Source: Myroides odoratus DSM 2801
GTDB taxonomy: Bacteria > Bacteroidota > Bacteroidia > Flavobacteriales > Flavobacteriaceae
DNA: 64,000 nt
Direction: 5' to 3'
Assembly (NCBI RefSeq): GCF_000243275.1
Contig: NZ_CM001437.1
Span: 2,549,812 to 2,613,811, forward strand
The position numbers and the translations under genes were made by a program. The notes beneath the pieces are model-generated. The model made no database searches. It was given only the letters and a program-made list of their open reading frames with translations, and was not told the origin of the DNA. Shown piece after piece: positions 54,301 through 61,628 of the stretch. Each line of letters begins with the position of its first letter. Positions within the stretch are counted from its first letter, which is position 1.

Positions 54301-57269
54301 TAGGTAGAAGTGTTTGGGCAAGAGTAGAAGATTTAAACACAGGATGTTATAGTCTAACGAATATTATACTTACACCAATCATAATGCCTGTAATTCCGAT
54401 TGTAGTAGACTATCAAAAATGTGAAGACCCAGCTTTAGGAAGTGGTTACACAGAATTTGATATGTTGGATCATGTTACGCGATTGATCGGAGTACAATTA
54501 GGTTTGGATGTGCGTTTTTATGCGTCAAGAAATGAAGCAGAAAGACAAGTTAATGCTTTACCAAATAGATATGTGAATATTCAACAATATGAGCAAACTA
54601 TCTATGTGAGATTTAATGCAGATACGGGTTGTACAGAAATCAGACCGATGAAATTGAAAGCATTGGTAACACCAGTGTTGAATATTCCAGCGGATCCAAT
54701 AGCTATCTGTAGTGTAAATAATGACGGATTTGGAGTGTTTGATTTGATGAGTTTAGTAAATTCACTTCAAAATGGAGACCCGAACATCGTGATTACATTT
54801 TATGAAACGGAGCAAAATGCAATTGCAGGTGTGAACGCAATTCCAAATCCAAATCAGTATAATAATATTACTGCAAATAATGCGGTTGTATATGTTAGAG
54901 GAGAATTAGCTGGCGGCTGTTTTACAGTAAAACCATTACATTTAACTGTAGTTGCTACACCGTTAAATCCAATTGATTTACCAAATTTGGTTACTTGTAG
55001 TGATGACCCATTTGCTGATACAGGAGTGACTTTTAACTTACGTATTCAAGATACAGCAATTTTAGCTGCTCAGAATAATAGTGATGTTCAAATTCAGTAT
55101 TTCTTAAATGAAGCAGATGCTTTGGCTAGACGCAATGCAATTTCAGTCCCAGAGCGTTATGTGAATCTTACAAATAATCAAACTATATGGTACAGAGTGA
55201 CTAGTAGATTGAGTAGTTGTTTTGTAACAGGAAACTTTAAATTGATTGCTAATGTACCATTAGCGATTAATAATCCATTGCCAATTGAAATTTGCCAAGC
55301 CGAATTACCAAATACAGGGAGAGGTACGTTTGATTTAACAATTAGAGAAATCGCTATTTTAGGACGTGTAATTGATCGTGTTACTTTTGATTATTATATA
55401 TCACATGAAGATGCTTTAGCTAATAGAAATGCGATTACAAATCCAAGACAATATCAAAATTCAGGTAACCCTCAAACGATTTGGATTGCAGTAAATAGTT
55501 TTAACGGATGTAGAAGTTATACTTCCGTAACCATAAAAGTATTGCCTTTACCAAATGCGAATTTTAATCCTAAACCGATTTATACATGTGATTCAAGTCC
55601 AACACATATTGGAATTGCAACAGTAGATTTGACAGTTAGAGAATTAGAAATTGCGAATCAATCGAACAATTATAGTTTTGAATATTACAATACCAAGGTA
55701 GGAGCTGAGAACAGAGATCGTTTTGATAGAATTATCTTCCCTGATCAACATGTTACAGGTACCACTACGGTATGGGTGAGAGTTAATTCTGAATTAAATG
55801 GAAATACGGGATGTGCTGTACTTGTTCCATTGCAAGTTATTGTAAGACCAGTTCCTGTATTTGAGCCAATAAACTTCCTTATTTGTGAAGAGAATACAAC
55901 TGGATTCCACAATTTCAATTTGTTGGATAAGTTAGCTGAAATACTAAATGGAGAAAACCCTGATGATTTTGATATTTATTTCTATTTAGATAGAAATGAT
56001 GCAGAAAGAAATAATATTGCAGTAGCTATTCAACCAAATCGCACGAACCAAACAGTTGGTTTTGAACAGATTTTTGTACGAGTGGTTAGAAAAGACACAG
56101 GCTGTCATTTTGTTGGAGTAGTGAATCTGATTGTTGAAGAAAAAGTATTTGCTTTTGATATTAGTTTAACTGATAAATCAAGAATTGAGAAATGTGCAAC
56201 ACCAGCAGGTCCAACGGGAACTGCAGTATTTGATCTTAATTTGTTTACAGATGAGATTAAAGGAGCACAAAATATTGATGCGGCTGATTTAGAAGTACAA
56301 TACTTTTATAACAATGCTTTGATTGATGTTGCTGATTTAGCTCGTTTCAGATTGCCTATTGGAACACATGAAATTGTAGCTGTAATTAAACGTGCAGGCG
56401 CTCAATTCTTCTGTCAAGATGAAACAAGATTTACATTGACTGTTTCTGAAACACCGATTGCACCAGTTCTTCAAGCGAGTACATTAGTATGTATCGATTA
56501 CAATACAGGTAAATTGATTGATCCGTACACTATTGATTCTGGTTTCAAAGGAGCAGATTACGAATTCCAATGGGAAAGAAGAGGTGCTACTGGTGGATTT
56601 ACACCAATTAATGGTGCTACTAAATCATACTATGTAGTTGAAAGTATTGAACTAGGAAATATCTTTAGAGTTGTTGTTAAATTCAAAGGACAACAATGTT
56701 CAAATACTAGTAATAACATAACAATTAATTTTGTTGAGGAGATCAAGATCAAAATAATGAATACTGATTCAAAAGGTATTTTAGGTGCAATTGATGGCGA
56801 AGAACGAATTTCGATTATAGTTGAAAATCCTACAGATACTAGATTGTTTGAGTATGCTTTAGATGAAGGTGCTTACCAAGATTCAAGAATTTTCTATGAT
56901 GTACTAAATGGAACACATAGAGTTTGGGTGAGATATAAAGATCAAAGATCAATTTGTCCACAATATGTTGATATATTTGTTTTAGGTTATCCAAAATTCT
57001 TTACACCAAATGGTGATGGATTTAATGATACTTGGAATATTCCAACACTAAAAGGACATCCAGAAGCCGTGATTTATATCTATGACAGATATGGTAAATT
57101 ACTTTCTCAGTTTAATCCTGCTAGTGGAGGATGGGATGGTACATTTAATGGGAAACCAATGCCATCAACAGACTATTGGTTTACTGTAGAATATTTAGAA
57201 GAAGCGAAACAAGCCAATCAGGTTCCTAGAAAGGTTCAGTATAAAGGTCACTTCTCATTAAAACGATAA
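51363..57269 (+). CDS. Large secreted repeat protein with type B type IX sorting domain
   Basis: 1968 aa from ATG 51363 (an ATG at 51324 would add 13 residues). Signal peptide MKRFLFFMVFLLTQMSFFQG, a CUB-like domain (~25-138), a PKD-like domain (~160-250), a proprotein-convertase P domain (~290-457), then twelve diverged repeats of about 97 aa (~525-1695), an Ig-like domain, and a C-terminal gliding-motility-type CHU_C domain (FFTPNGDGFNDTWNI, ~1880-1968) that marks it for T9SS export and surface attachment. Each repeat has a cysteine followed by an FDL-type strand, a YY/FY-x-x-x-xDA turn and a QTIWVRV-like strand. No enzyme motif is visible; an adhesin-like role is likely. PorP/SprF-type gene follows 7 nt later. 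Confidence 0.9.
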   Translation: MKRFLFFMVFLLTQMSFFQGHAEDLLIFNGRKEICSGTLYDDGGLAGNYQPLQRYEMVLCPDTPGGTMRLDFTSFLLAPGASLEILSGGAPIAGSPFTGRNSPGFISSFAGDGCLTLIFNSDNGPTAPGFSANIMCQMKDCQNIEVLVPRTVPAFDPNTPPTCEEDLGVIKVCAGSEIKLYGDAVFSQSGEDAEYIWSYKFDRQTVERRGKNVTYRFTVPGAYRMKLKVRDRNGCEKEKTFIIQVASSEADITLTSDKPVYCLGEPIKLGATVQLKEEKFTPIKLPCVPVDLPDRPNEFFTSFIEIDYYCDNEKIEGPEDIVDLWMNILHSWYGDLDIIVFAPNGASMYLTKYYGPFANVPFSLGHDFGDGNTQFATYHFSDDAPFPFQDRGPGGVPMAPVVGGSFPAGTYKPWTYLTPNNNFSSFIGSPLNGVWRLQVEDKWNGNSGRLECWDIEFSDRFQKLALTFQPVIANAYWMPHPDLVMENGQMVAKPLFPGEHTYTYVVVDDYGCTHTKDITVTVQDAPVLTEVHNLQACIDDAGVAEFDLNDVITQLNINDTYNIKFYNSERDAQTSNAPIALTQTLNTAVNGFSRTVWVRVDREGMQCFAIDSFELLALRCELDLNELPNLSVCSELAVTTAPFDLTVQTPRVYNNNPNYEVLYFLTQEDANLNRNAIPAANLTAYQGSNGQTIWVRVQNRTQTTEFTLTSFQLFINQVPTMPNIGKIFGCPIEGKTTGVFNFNLTTPVIIAGRPNLEVVYFKTVAGAINNTASEIIHNTANYESATGTIGVRLVNLRTGCYGVYPIELEVAELAEINDSLELFSCSLSTAPNGIGEFDLRQATISLLGDQVSPYIEVKYFRSITDANQNINAIGTTNFVNTVPFSQTIYARVGYARTTCFQVVPVLLTISPKVVVPERILFSMCVDNPNREMVVDLTSKEAEITAQLNGIPYRIDYYTSRIDAENNINSIVNPQNYSSALGRSVWARVEDLNTGCYSLTNIILTPIIMPVIPIVVDYQKCEDPALGSGYTEFDMLDHVTRLIGVQLGLDVRFYASRNEAERQVNALPNRYVNIQQYEQTIYVRFNADTGCTEIRPMKLKALVTPVLNIPADPIAICSVNNDGFGVFDLMSLVNSLQNGDPNIVITFYETEQNAIAGVNAIPNPNQYNNITANNAVVYVRGELAGGCFTVKPLHLTVVATPLNPIDLPNLVTCSDDPFADTGVTFNLRIQDTAILAAQNNSDVQIQYFLNEADALARRNAISVPERYVNLTNNQTIWYRVTSRLSSCFVTGNFKLIANVPLAINNPLPIEICQAELPNTGRGTFDLTIREIAILGRVIDRVTFDYYISHEDALANRNAITNPRQYQNSGNPQTIWIAVNSFNGCRSYTSVTIKVLPLPNANFNPKPIYTCDSSPTHIGIATVDLTVRELEIANQSNNYSFEYYNTKVGAENRDRFDRIIFPDQHVTGTTTVWVRVNSELNGNTGCAVLVPLQVIVRPVPVFEPINFLICEENTTGFHNFNLLDKLAEILNGENPDDFDIYFYLDRNDAERNNIAVAIQPNRTNQTVGFEQIFVRVVRKDTGCHFVGVVNLIVEEKVFAFDISLTDKSRIEKCATPAGPTGTAVFDLNLFTDEIKGAQNIDAADLEVQYFYNNALIDVADLARFRLPIGTHEIVAVIKRAGAQFFCQDETRFTLTVSETPIAPVLQASTLVCIDYNTGKLIDPYTIDSGFKGADYEFQWERRGATGGFTPINGATKSYYVVESIELGNIFRVVVKFKGQQCSNTSNNITINFVEEIKIKIMNTDSKGILGAIDGEERISIIVENPTDTRLFEYALDEGAYQDSRIFYDVLNGTHRVWVRYKDQRSICPQYVDIFVLGYPKFFTPNGDGFNDTWNIPTLKGHPEAVIYIYDRYGKLLSQFNPASGGWDGTFNGKPMPSTDYWFTVEYLEEAKQANQVPRKVQYKGHFSLKR
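52930..56450 (+). repeat. Twelve diverged coding repeats of about 290 nt
   Basis: Repeat-starting cysteine codons lie near 52971, 53259, 53550, 53833, 54130, 54419, 54706, 54994, 55291, 55588, 55884 and 56193, a regular 284-309 nt period. They encode the ~97-aa units of the surface protein. DNA identity between units is low, so they are old duplications. Confidence 0.75.
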
Positions 57270-57276
57270 TTAGGAT

Positions 57277-58287
57277 ATGAAAATATTTAAGAAAAGATAT
57301 TTAGCAGTTGCGTTATTGGTTACTCAAATGAGTAATGCGCAAGACGGTGGATTACCTATGTATTCGGATTATTTAGCTGATAACTATTATTTGATTCACC
57401 CTGCAATGGCTGGTCTAAAAAATAGTACACAGGTAAGAGGAGCGATAAGACAACAATGGGGAGATACAGATGATGCACCGCAAACTCAAACTTTAACAAT
57501 CAATACCCGCGTCGGAGAACGATCGGGTATTGGTATCATCGCTTTCAAAGATAAGAATGGGTATCATTCAGATACAGGAGCGAAGTTGACGTATGCGCAC
57601 CATATTACATTTAGTGAATCGCGTTATGAATTGAATATGTTATCCTTTGGTATGAGTGCAGGTTTTGCGCGTACTACATTGGATGAAACAGAGTTTGGTT
57701 CTGCATATGATCCGATTTTAAGTGGTGGTCTTGAAGTAAAAGACAGCTATTTCTCTGTTGACTTTGGAGCAGCTTATCACCGTGGGGATTTTTTCTCTAT
57801 GTTCACGGTTAAAAATGCAGTTACGAGTAAAAGAGAATTGTACACGGATGCAGAAAGCAGTAACTTCCGCCGCTATTTATTAGGTGGGGGGTATACATTC
57901 GGAAACACACGTTACAATGGTGGATGGATGTACGAGCCTTCGGTTTTAGTACAATATGTTGAAGAAACTGAAATGAAGTTAGCAGATGTGAATATGAAAG
58001 TGTATAAAACATTTGACAATGCAAAGCTTTGGGCAGGGGTTTCTTACAGACGCGACTTTAACAGAGCCGAGTACATGAAAAGTGGTAAAACGAAGAAACA
58101 AGCAAATCAAAGTATTAGTCCACTATTAGGAGGATCTTACAAGATGTTTAGTTTGACTTACACGTATACACATGAATTAGGAGATAATACGTTTAACAAA
58201 GGAGGATTCCACTTGTTTACACTTGGAGTTAATTTATTTGGAAAACGAAGTTCATTAGATTGTAACTGTCCTAACTTACATGATTAA
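57277..58287 (+). CDS. PorP/SprF family type IX secretion membrane protein
   Basis: 336 aa. PorP/SprF proteins are outer-membrane beta-barrels needed for secretion or surface attachment of particular T9SS substrates; SprF sits beside sprB in Flavobacterium johnsoniae. Signal peptide (KRYLAVALLVTQMSNAQ), then QDGGLPMYSDYLADNYYLIHPAMAGL, the usual family opening, and repeated amphipathic strands to the end (FHLFTLGVNLFGK). It lies 7 nt after a type B substrate gene, so it is probably dedicated to that protein. A strong terminator follows. Confidence 0.93.
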   Translation: MKIFKKRYLAVALLVTQMSNAQDGGLPMYSDYLADNYYLIHPAMAGLKNSTQVRGAIRQQWGDTDDAPQTQTLTINTRVGERSGIGIIAFKDKNGYHSDTGAKLTYAHHITFSESRYELNMLSFGMSAGFARTTLDETEFGSAYDPILSGGLEVKDSYFSVDFGAAYHRGDFFSMFTVKNAVTSKRELYTDAESSNFRRYLLGGGYTFGNTRYNGGWMYEPSVLVQYVEETEMKLADVNMKVYKTFDNAKLWAGVSYRRDFNRAEYMKSGKTKKQANQSISPLLGGSYKMFSLTYTYTHELGDNTFNKGGFHLFTLGVNLFGKRSSLDCNCPNLHD

Positions 58288-58321
58288 AAAAAAGTCCCGA
58301 TATTTATCGGGACTTTTTTTT
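58288..58321 (+). terminator. Terminator after the PorP/SprF-type gene
   Basis: 10-bp stem AAAGTCCCGA / TCGGGACTTT with loop TATTTA and a T-tail. Confidence 0.92.
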
Positions 58322-58335
58322 AAATATAATGAAGC

Positions 58336-58848
58336 ATGATAATAAAAGAAATAAGAGGGAAATACCCTCAAATAGCAGCGGATTGTTATATTGCCGAAAA
58401 TGCAACTATCGTTGGTGATGTTACGATAGGAGAATCGTGTAGTGTTTGGTTCAATGCTGTAATACGCGGAGATGTGAATTCGATTACCATAGGAAATCAA
58501 GTCAATATTCAGGATGGAGCGGTGATTCATTGTACCTATGAAAAACATCCAACAGTGATTGGAAACAATGTATCTATTGGACATAATGCCATGGTACATG
58601 GTTGTGTTGTACATGATAATGTGTTGATTGGAATGGGGGCGATTGTAATGGATAATTGTGTGGTGCATAGCAACACCATTATTGCCGCGGGAGCTGTTGT
58701 AACTCAAAACACGGTAATTGAATCTGGGAGCATTTACGCGGGGGTTCCTGCCAAGAAAGTAAAAGATATCAATGCTTCTAACTTCGCTGGGGAAATAGAG
58801 CGTATAGCAACGAATTACGTGATGTACTCTAGTTGGTTCAAAGAATAA
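58336..58848 (+). CDS. Gamma carbonic anhydrase-like hexapeptide-repeat protein
   Basis: 170 aa left-handed beta-helix of the PaaY/YrdA/CaiE gamma-class group. Hexapeptide turns run along the chain (ATIVGDVTIGESCSVWFNAVIRGD, shown in part), and three histidines that would bind zinc lie in VIHCTYEKHP, VSIGHNAMVHGC. It probably forms a trimer with metal sites between subunits. Whether it is a true carbonic anhydrase or a CoA thioesterase is unknown for most members. It stands alone, convergent with murI. Confidence 0.92.
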   Translation: MIIKEIRGKYPQIAADCYIAENATIVGDVTIGESCSVWFNAVIRGDVNSITIGNQVNIQDGAVIHCTYEKHPTVIGNNVSIGHNAMVHGCVVHDNVLIGMGAIVMDNCVVHSNTIIAAGAVVTQNTVIESGSIYAGVPAKKVKDINASNFAGEIERIATNYVMYSSWFKE

Positions 58849-58914
58849 AAGAATAGAGTAGGGAGAAATGATAGTTCTGCCAATAAAAGAATAAAGGTAT
58901 CAAGTACCTTGAAT

Positions 58915-58944
58915 AAAAAAGCATGGAAAGTTCCATGCTTTTTT
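58915..58944. terminator. Bidirectional terminator between the gamma-CA-like gene and murI
   Basis: Stem GCATGGA / TCCATGC with a short loop, flanked by A6 and T6 on either side. Confidence 0.85.
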
Positions 58945-58945
58945 A

Positions 58946-59725
58946 TTAAAATTCAATTTGTTGAACTTGGATATCGTCAGGTGCAAAAGTTTGTAAAATA
59001 CTAGGGTCAACGTTTGTGTAAAATACAGTATTGCCCTTGTTTGTACGGGTGGTCAGTAAATGATGTTCTCCCAATATTTTTTGCGTGTGTTTTGCTACAG
59101 CTTCCCCAGAATCTATAATCAATATATGTTCGGGTATTAGAGTCTTAATGATCGGCGTTAAGTAAGGATAGTGCGTACAGCCTAATACAAGGGTATCCAT
59201 GCCTTGTTCTACCATCGGTAAGAGATACAGTTGTAAAAGATCTTTCATTTCTTGGGAGTGCAGTTGCCCGGACTCAATCAAGGTAACGAGATTATAGCCT
59301 ATTTGCTCAATTATCTTAACGTTTGGGTATAGTTTTAGCTTAGAAGTAAATAAATCACTTGTAATGGTTCCTTTTGTAGCTAAAACGCCTATAGTTGAGG
59401 TCTTAGTCAATAAGGATGCAGGTTTAATTGCAGGTTCTATTCCAATAATAGGAATAGCAAAAGAAGAACGCAACTCTTGAATGGCATTGGTTGTAGCTGT
59501 ATTACACGCAACAACCACAAGTTTACAACCTTGATCAACGAGGTATTGTACGTTTTTATGAGATAAGGCAAGAATAGCTTCTTTGGTTTGTGTACCATAA
59601 GGAGCATTCTTTTGATCGGCTAAAAAAATGGTGTCTTCCGTAGGCATTAGTTTGTGTATCTCCTGCCATATTGTGGTTCCACCTATACCAGAGTCAAATA
59701 GACCAATGGGATTTGTATTTTTCAT
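58946..59725 (-). CDS. murI: Glutamate racemase
   Basis: 259 aa. Interconverts L- and D-glutamate to supply the D-Glu of the peptidoglycan stem peptide. Both catalytic cysteines are visible: VACNTATTNAI and LGCTHYPYL, with LFDSGIGGTT near the start. Its own -7 element and a terminator from the ompH side show that it is transcribed alone. Confidence 0.97.
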   Translation of the reverse strand: MKNTNPIGLFDSGIGGTTIWQEIHKLMPTEDTIFLADQKNAPYGTQTKEAILALSHKNVQYLVDQGCKLVVVACNTATTNAIQELRSSFAIPIIGIEPAIKPASLLTKTSTIGVLATKGTITSDLFTSKLKLYPNVKIIEQIGYNLVTLIESGQLHSQEMKDLLQLYLLPMVEQGMDTLVLGCTHYPYLTPIIKTLIPEHILIIDSGEAVAKHTQKILGEHHLLTTRTNKGNTVFYTNVDPSILQTFAPDDIQVQQIEF

Positions 59726-59733
59726 AAGTAGAA

Positions 59734-59741
59734 CAAAAATA
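59734..59741 (-). promoter_or_regulatory. -7 promoter element for murI
   Basis: Perfect TATTTTTG on the minus strand, abutting the T-tract of the ompH terminator. Transcription would start around 59729, only about 3 nt before the murI ATG. Confidence 0.5.
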
Positions 59742-59772
59742 AAAAAGTCCGTTGTAATAACGGACTTTTTTA
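59741..59772 (-). terminator. Terminator after the bamA-ompH operon
   Basis: 12-bp stem with arms 59741-59753 and 59759-59771 (GTCCGTT / AACGGAC core), followed on the minus strand by T-rich sequence. Confidence 0.88.
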
Positions 59773-59786
59773 TTGAAATATAAAAA

Positions 59787-60302
59787 TTATTTAATACCTA
59801 ATTCTTTTTTTACATCAGCTGCTAAGTTTGTACCATCAGCTAATAAAACTCCTGAACCCATTGAAGAATCTAAAACATATTGGATTCCTTGAGCACGAGC
59901 TACTTTTTGGATTGCAGTTCTAGCTTTCTCAAAAATTGGTTGTGTTAAATCAACCTCTTTCTTTTGTAAATCTTGTGAAGCTGTAGTTTGGAACTGTTGG
60001 ATTCTTTGTAAAAGATCTTCAACTTCTTTTTGTCTATCTTCGTTTACTTTGTCTCCTACAGTAGGTGCTTCAGTTTGGTATTTTTGAGCTTTTGTTTGGT
60101 ACTCAGATACCATTGTTCCGTATTCTTTTTGATATTTTTCGCTTAATGTTTTCAATTCTGCCTCAGCTGATTTCATAGCAGGCATTTCTGTAATCAAAGC
60201 TTGAACATCGATGTGTGCAACTTTAGTTTGAGCTGTTGCTGTTGTTAAGCTAACGCCAAAAAACATTACTGCTGCAATCAATAAGGATTTCATTTTTTTC
60301 AT
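59787..60302 (-). CDS. OmpH/Skp family periplasmic chaperone
   Basis: 171 aa. Signal peptide (MKSLLIAAVMFFGVSLTTATAQ) and an OmpH/Skp body with long coiled-coil helices (AELKTLSEKYQKEYGTMVSEYQTKAQ) and the C-terminal strand VLDSSMGSGVLLADG. Skp-like proteins hold unfolded outer-membrane proteins in the periplasm before insertion by BamA. It is the last gene of bamA-ompH-ompH and is separated from the upstream ompH by 22 nt. Confidence 0.94.
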   Translation of the reverse strand: MKKMKSLLIAAVMFFGVSLTTATAQTKVAHIDVQALITEMPAMKSAEAELKTLSEKYQKEYGTMVSEYQTKAQKYQTEAPTVGDKVNEDRQKEVEDLLQRIQQFQTTASQDLQKKEVDLTQPIFEKARTAIQKVARAQGIQYVLDSSMGSGVLLADGTNLAADVKKELGIK

Positions 60303-60324
60303 TGTATTCGTTTTTTATATTATT

Positions 60325-61599
60325 TTACTTGTTACTTTTTGCGGCTTCAATTTGTTTTTTCATTTCTTCTTGTTCTTGAAGCATTCTTTTGCGTTTCTCT
60401 TCTTGTTCTTGTTGAACACGATCTTTAATTTCCTGTTGTTTACGTTGAGTTTCCTCGATTTGTCGTTGACGTTGTTCTAGGGCTTCTTTTTTCTTTTGCT
60501 CTATGTCGGCTCTACGCTTAGCTTCGGCAGCTTGTCTTTCAGCAATTAATTTTTCAAGTTCTTCATTCTTTTCATTCTTTTGCTGTTTTTCTGCTTCTTC
60601 TCGTCGTCTATCTTTTTCTTCTTGTTCTCTTTTTTCTCTAGCAGCTTTTTGCTTTTCAGCTTCTTCTTGCTGCTCTTTGATTTGCTTTTCTCGATCTAAT
60701 TGAAGTTGCTCTCTCTTTTGTTTATCTTCTTGCTTCTTCTGTTCAATTTCCTCCTGCTTTTGTTTCAACGCTTGTTTTTGCGCTTCAATCTTTTCTTGTC
60801 TTAAACGTTCAGTTTCTGCTCTTTTTTCTTCTAACTCTTTCAGCTTCTCTTCCTGCTGACGTTTTAAAGTGTCTTCTTTGTTAACCTGCTCTTGCTGATT
60901 AGAGTTTTGCTGTTGTTTCTGCTTTTCCTCTTTCTGTTCTTGACGCATTTGACGTTCAGCTTCTTCTCTTCTTCGTTGCTGTTCTTCACGTCTACTTTGT
61001 CTAAGCGAAATAGCATCTTCTTCTTTTTCCTCTTTCTCTACTGCTTCAACTTGTTCTGCAGTCATGTTTTGTTTTCTTCGAGCAGAGGTCATACGACGAA
61101 TGACTAAATTACTAATATCATATCGTTTATCCGCTATTAACATCGTAGTTTCTGCATTTTTGTCTAAAACATAGTCGTATTTTCTAGCTTCAGCAATATC
61201 TTGTACCATAGAGAATACCTGATCTTGAATCGGTTTCGCTAAACTTATTTTTTGCGAAAAGTACTCTCCATCTGTACCAAAATATTTTTGTTGATATTTT
61301 AAAAGATCGTCTTCAAGAGAACTGATGTCTTCTTCTTTTTCATTAATCAAATCACGAGTTAGCAATACTCTTTCATTTGCTAAATCCGTTTTGAGTTTTT
61401 TAATCTCTTCCTTTTTCTTATCAATTTCTTGTTTCCAGCCTTCTGCACGGGAAGCTAATTGTGCACTAGCTTCGGTGTATTCCGGGACGTGTTGCAAGAT
61501 AAGTTCCATATCAATATAAGCAACTCGGGCAGACCCACCTTGTGCAAAGGAAAAGGAATATCCAAAAATACTGATTAAAAAAATAAAAAGATACCTCAT
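60325..61599 (-). CDS. OmpH-family protein with a long charged coiled-coil tail
   Basis: 424 aa, over twice the usual Skp length. A signal peptide (MRYLFIFLISIFGYSFSFAQ) and a normal OmpH domain (about residues 25-170, RVAYIDMELILQHVPEYTEASAQL, shown in part) are followed by some 250 residues of almost uninterrupted Glu/Gln/Lys/Arg-rich helix (RREEQQRRREEAERQMRQE and similar) with no aromatic core, predicted as a single long coiled coil. The tail may span the periplasm or form a rigid spacer. It starts 29 nt after bamA and belongs to the same operon; a chaperone role for BamA is likely, the tail's role unknown. Confidence 0.88.
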   Translation of the reverse strand: MRYLFIFLISIFGYSFSFAQGGSARVAYIDMELILQHVPEYTEASAQLASRAEGWKQEIDKKKEEIKKLKTDLANERVLLTRDLINEKEEDISSLEDDLLKYQQKYFGTDGEYFSQKISLAKPIQDQVFSMVQDIAEARKYDYVLDKNAETTMLIADKRYDISNLVIRRMTSARRKQNMTAEQVEAVEKEEKEEDAISLRQSRREEQQRRREEAERQMRQEQKEEKQKQQQNSNQQEQVNKEDTLKRQQEEKLKELEEKRAETERLRQEKIEAQKQALKQKQEEIEQKKQEDKQKREQLQLDREKQIKEQQEEAEKQKAAREKREQEEKDRRREEAEKQQKNEKNEELEKLIAERQAAEAKRRADIEQKKKEALEQRQRQIEETQRKQQEIKDRVQQEQEEKRKRMLQEQEEMKKQIEAAKSNK

Positions 61600-61628
61600 A
61601 ATTTGTTAAATTTTAGCAAAGTGTATCA

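Noticed and set aside
58276..58707. 143-aa frame opposite the gamma-CA-like gene
   Set aside because: Antisense shadow of the regular hexapeptide repeats, which also gives it a false His/Asn periodicity.
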